Positions 60,965 to 64,000 of a stretch of DNA of 64,000 bases are shown here, piece after piece (the stretch's first letter is position 1; each line of letters begins with the position of its first letter). The DNA is from Sipunculus nudus (Eukaryota; Annelida; Sipuncula; Golfingiida; Sipunculidae). The DNA is taken from the NCBI GenBank assembly GCA_026874595.1, contig CM049322.1:30443340-30507339 (forward strand). Direction: 5' to 3'. The position numbers were made by a program, and so were the translations under genes. The notes under the pieces are model-generated. The model did no database searches. It was given only the letters and a program-made list of their open reading frames with translations, and was not told the DNA's origin.

Positions 60965-61509
60965 TTTTGCCCAAAAAATGTAACCATGGTAACGGCAAAT
61001 TTGAGTAAGCTACATGTCAAAAGAAAGGCCAGGTGATGACGAAAAAAATGAGCTATTGCAGAAGTGGATAAGCCTATTTATGGCGAAGTTATAGTGCAAA
61101 AACCGTTAACCATACCTGTCGTGACCTTGACCCTTGACCTTGGAGCATTGTTGACCAAAAACAATAGGGCACCTAGAAATCGGTTTGTCAATCAAGCCTG
61201 TAAGTTTCAAGTTGATTGATGCAAAAGTGTGACCTGGAGAGTCGTGACAAACAAACAAACAAACAAACAAACAAACAAACAAACAAACTAGACGACCATA
61301 GGTCGAACGCTTGCCGGAAATCGGAAGTGAAACACAGACGGACAGACAGAACATATTGTCGGTTTTCTATTAATAGAATGACTCTCAGGGACATTGCTGA
61401 GAATATGTGGCCCGTAGAATGACAAATGAACAGGCAAGCAGACAAAGCTGACAACAAAAGACGAACAGACAGACATACTGACTTTGTGAGACAAGATTGA
61501 CACCAGATG
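60965..61509 (+). repeat. Linker module M (copy 2) with (CAAA)n
   Basis: It is homologous to 58971-59410. The pure (ACAA)n run is at about 61248-61288. Confidence 0.75.
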
Positions 61510-63237
61510 ACATAACCTGGTGATTGAGAAGATTCAAAGGAAGAAAATGAGTTATAATTTATGTAATTTAGATTTATAGTTTTGGAGGTATGGCGAATTA
61601 ATGATATACTTGGGAGGCTCGACTGTAGCGCCTTCTAGCAGACATATTTCGATGACGACAAATGCGTTTCGTATTATTAGTGTATGACATCAGATGTCTC
61701 AGTTTCAAAAGGATTCCGTCAAAGCTGTGGCCTGTCGAATGCATTATGTAAGGCGTAAGAACCAGCAAGCAGGCACTTTGAGGATAACGGACAAACAGAT
61801 GGACACACTGACAAAGTGACAGAAGATTGAAACCATATGCCTTAATCAGGTTATGGAGAAGACTCAAAGGAAGAAAATAAGCTATAGCTTATGTAACTGA
61901 GGCTTTTGGTGTAGAGATATGGCCAATACAATGGTATGTGTGGGAGGGTCGTGTGCAGCGCCCACTAGTAGCCATATCAGGAAAATGAAAAATTTATTTC
62001 TAGAAATTAGTGTAAGACATAAGATGTAATAGTTTCAAAAGGATTCCATCAAAACTGTGGCCTACAGAATGCTATATGTGAGACGCAAGAGCCAACAAGC
62101 AGGCGAATTTGAGGACAACTGACAAATAGACGAAAACACTGACAAAGTGACTCAAAATTGAGTCCAGATGACTTCTCCAGGTTATGGAGAAGACTCAAAG
62201 GAAGAAAAAAGCTACAGTTTATGTAACTGAGGTTTATAGTTTTGGAGATATTGCCAAAGCATGATATGTTGGGAGAGGTTCGAGTTCAGCGCTCCCTAGC
62301 GGCCATATCCGGAAAATGAAAAATTGGTTTCGAGATATTAGTGTAAGACTTAAGATGTAACAGTTTCAAAAGGATTCTTTCAAAACTGTGGCCTGTAGAA
62401 TGCTATATGTTAGACGCAAGAGCAAGCAGGCGAATTTGAGGACAACTGACAAACAGACAGACACGCTGACAAAGTGTCACAAAATTGTGACCAGATGACT
62501 ACACTAGGTTATGGAGAAGACTCAGAGGAAGAAAATAAGCTATAGTTTATGTAATTGAGGCTTATAATTTTGGAGATATTGCCAAAACATGATATGTTGG
62601 GAGAGGTTCGAGTTCAGCGCCCCCTAGCGGCCATATCCGGAAAATGAAAAATTGGTTTCGAGATATTAGTGTAAGACTTAAGAAGTAACAGTTTCAAAAG
62701 GATTCTTTCAAAACTGTGGCCTGTAGAATGCTATATGTTAGACGCAAGAGCAAGCAGGCGAATTTGAGGACAACTGACAAACAGACAGACACAATGACAA
62801 AGTGACACAACACTGAGACCAGATGACATTATCAGTTTATGGAGAAGACTCAGAGGGAAAAAATAAGCTATAGTTTATGTAATTGAGGCTTTGGGTTTTA
62901 GAGATATGGCCAATGTAATGATATCTGTGTGAGGGTCGTGTGCAGCGCCCCCTAGCAGCCATATTAAAAAAATGAAAAAACAATTTCGAGATACTAGTCT
63001 AGGACTTATGATATGTCAGTTTCAAAAAGATTCCTGCAATAATGTGGCCTTTGGCGCAAGATGAATGAAATCTCGAAATATCTCTATTCACAAGATATTT
63101 TACGAGATACTGCAAGACTTGTAATAAAATCTTGTAGTACTAGTTGAATGCTACCTGATGCAAAAACCTAGATCACTCTAGCTTTAAAACTGACAAAGTT
63201 AGAAAAATAAGATCCCTTTTTTTCGAATATCATGACT
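61510..63237 (+). repeat. 330-bp satellite units (right block)
   Basis: About five units, spaced 327-331 bp by the phrase GTTATGGAGAAGACTCA (61851, 62180, 62511 and 62837). Most contain CAGCGCCCCCTAGCGGCCAT or a close variant. Confidence 0.85.
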
Positions 63238-63825
63238 TTTCCCCAGAAATTTGTAACCATGGTTACGGCAAATTTGAGTCAGCTACACACCAGATGACAG
63301 GCCTTGGAATGACGATTAAAATGAGCTATTGTTGAAGTAGATACGACTAATAGTCACAAAGATATGAAGAAAAAAACGTTTTGAGAAGTTTTGACGACCT
63401 TGACCTTGACCTTTGACCTATTTTAACCAAAAACAATAGGGCACCTAGAAATTATGTTTTCGAACATCACTGTAAGTTTCAAGGTTATTGTGGCAAAATT
63501 GTGGCCAGGAGAGTGGTGACAAACAAACAAACAGACAAACAGACAAACAGACATACGCGACTGACCAATATGCTTGCCGAAATCTTTGATTCCGGCAAGC
63601 AACAAACAGACAAAGAGACAAACAGACATACGCAACTGACGAACATGCTTGCCGAAATCGAAGATTTCCGGCAAGCAACAAGATGACCAGAGGTCACGCG
63701 CTTGCCGGAAATGGAAATAATACAGACAGATAAACAGAGAGTGCATGTAGAAACAGTCATATGAATGAGCAACATTGCGGGGGCAGCAGAAACGGATAAT
63801 ATGTTTATTTATGCATGCTGACGTT
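63238..63825 (+). repeat. Linker module M (copy 3)
   Basis: Third copy of the module, with an internal tandem duplication (about 63530-63675) of ACAAACAGACATACGC, ACTGAC and GCTTGCCGAAATC. Each duplicate carries a hairpin whose arms are GCTTGCCG and CGGCAAGC. Confidence 0.75.
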
Positions 63826-64000
63826 TAACAGCTGTGAAAAAGGGACCAAGTTCAAACATTTCCATGAAATTCCGTTAATCTCGTTTGACAAGAGGCAGTG
63901 AGACGTTTTCAGGTTTGTCATGTAAAGCTGGCAAAATGATATGAAATGCCGAAAACTGGACCTGTCTGGCTATAAAAGCCGCTGAGTTCTAAGCATTTGC
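63826..64000 (+). repeat. 148-bp satellite restarts
   Basis: It matches 59415-59600 closely. This shows that the whole block 59.4-63.8 kb repeats with a period of about 4.4 kb and continues beyond the window. Confidence 0.8.

Noticed and set aside
59558-61020. Many open frames of 60-100 codons on both strands
   Set aside because: They recur with the 148-bp satellite period on both strands, and no frame resembles a protein family.

Overview
This window is animal nuclear DNA built almost entirely from transposable elements and satellites. I see no intact host gene. The best guess is a marine bivalve mollusc. That is inference from remembered resemblance, mainly the interspersed elements that start TTTTTAGCTCAGCTGACT, carry a (CCGT)n microsatellite and end in a hairpin plus CTTGTT, together with BEL/Pao, piggyBac, DIRS-like and tRNA-SINE relics. 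No search was run.

Regions. (1) 1-13291: an almost perfect 7,458-bp tandem duplication. Each unit holds the end of an element I call E, the 3' half of a piggyBac transposase pseudogene, and a 2.6-kb element (B) inserted into that pseudogene. (2) 13292-15821: the other half of the piggyBac gene, a DIRS-like reverse transcriptase fragment, a CCATGG-rich minisatellite and a (TA)n(GA)n tract. (3) 15822-27197: a 4.3-kb E element, several B copies (one with a tandemly duplicated 3' end), and a segment that recurs at 53.7-57.4 kb. (4) 27198-28561: a 5'-truncated Y element rich in AGGTCA motifs. (5) 28941-45004: a roughly 78-bp satellite split by a degenerate BEL/Pao retrotransposon (31235-44732). 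Its 5' LTR is itself split by a 5,040-bp TA-flanked DNA transposon, which contains a further element. (6) 45005-57653: more short-period repeats, B/E elements, a second X element and a full-length Y element. (7) 57654-64000: one possible 15-nt microexon, then a higher-order satellite of about 4.4 kb whose parts include 148-bp and 330-bp repeats.

The main result is that four non-coding families (E, B, X, Y) share one design: a short 5' motif repeated in inverted form near, but not at, the 3' end; then a small hairpin; then a fixed terminus (CTTGTT or CTAG). They insert at T-rich sites without target-site duplication. This matches the asymmetric terminal inverted repeats and 3' hairpin known for Helitron2/Helentron elements and their non-autonomous derivatives. 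Two paralogous segments act as natural filled/empty site pairs for X and Y. Two tandem duplications end exactly at the 3' terminus of a B element, as expected from rolling-circle events. No Rep/helicase protein is present, so these copies are non-autonomous.

The repeats also carry dense regulatory-like motifs: a GGTGGCGCCACC palindrome common to unrelated families, DR1/extended AGGTCA sites in X/Y-type arrays, and CTCF-consensus-like sites every 330 bp near the right end.
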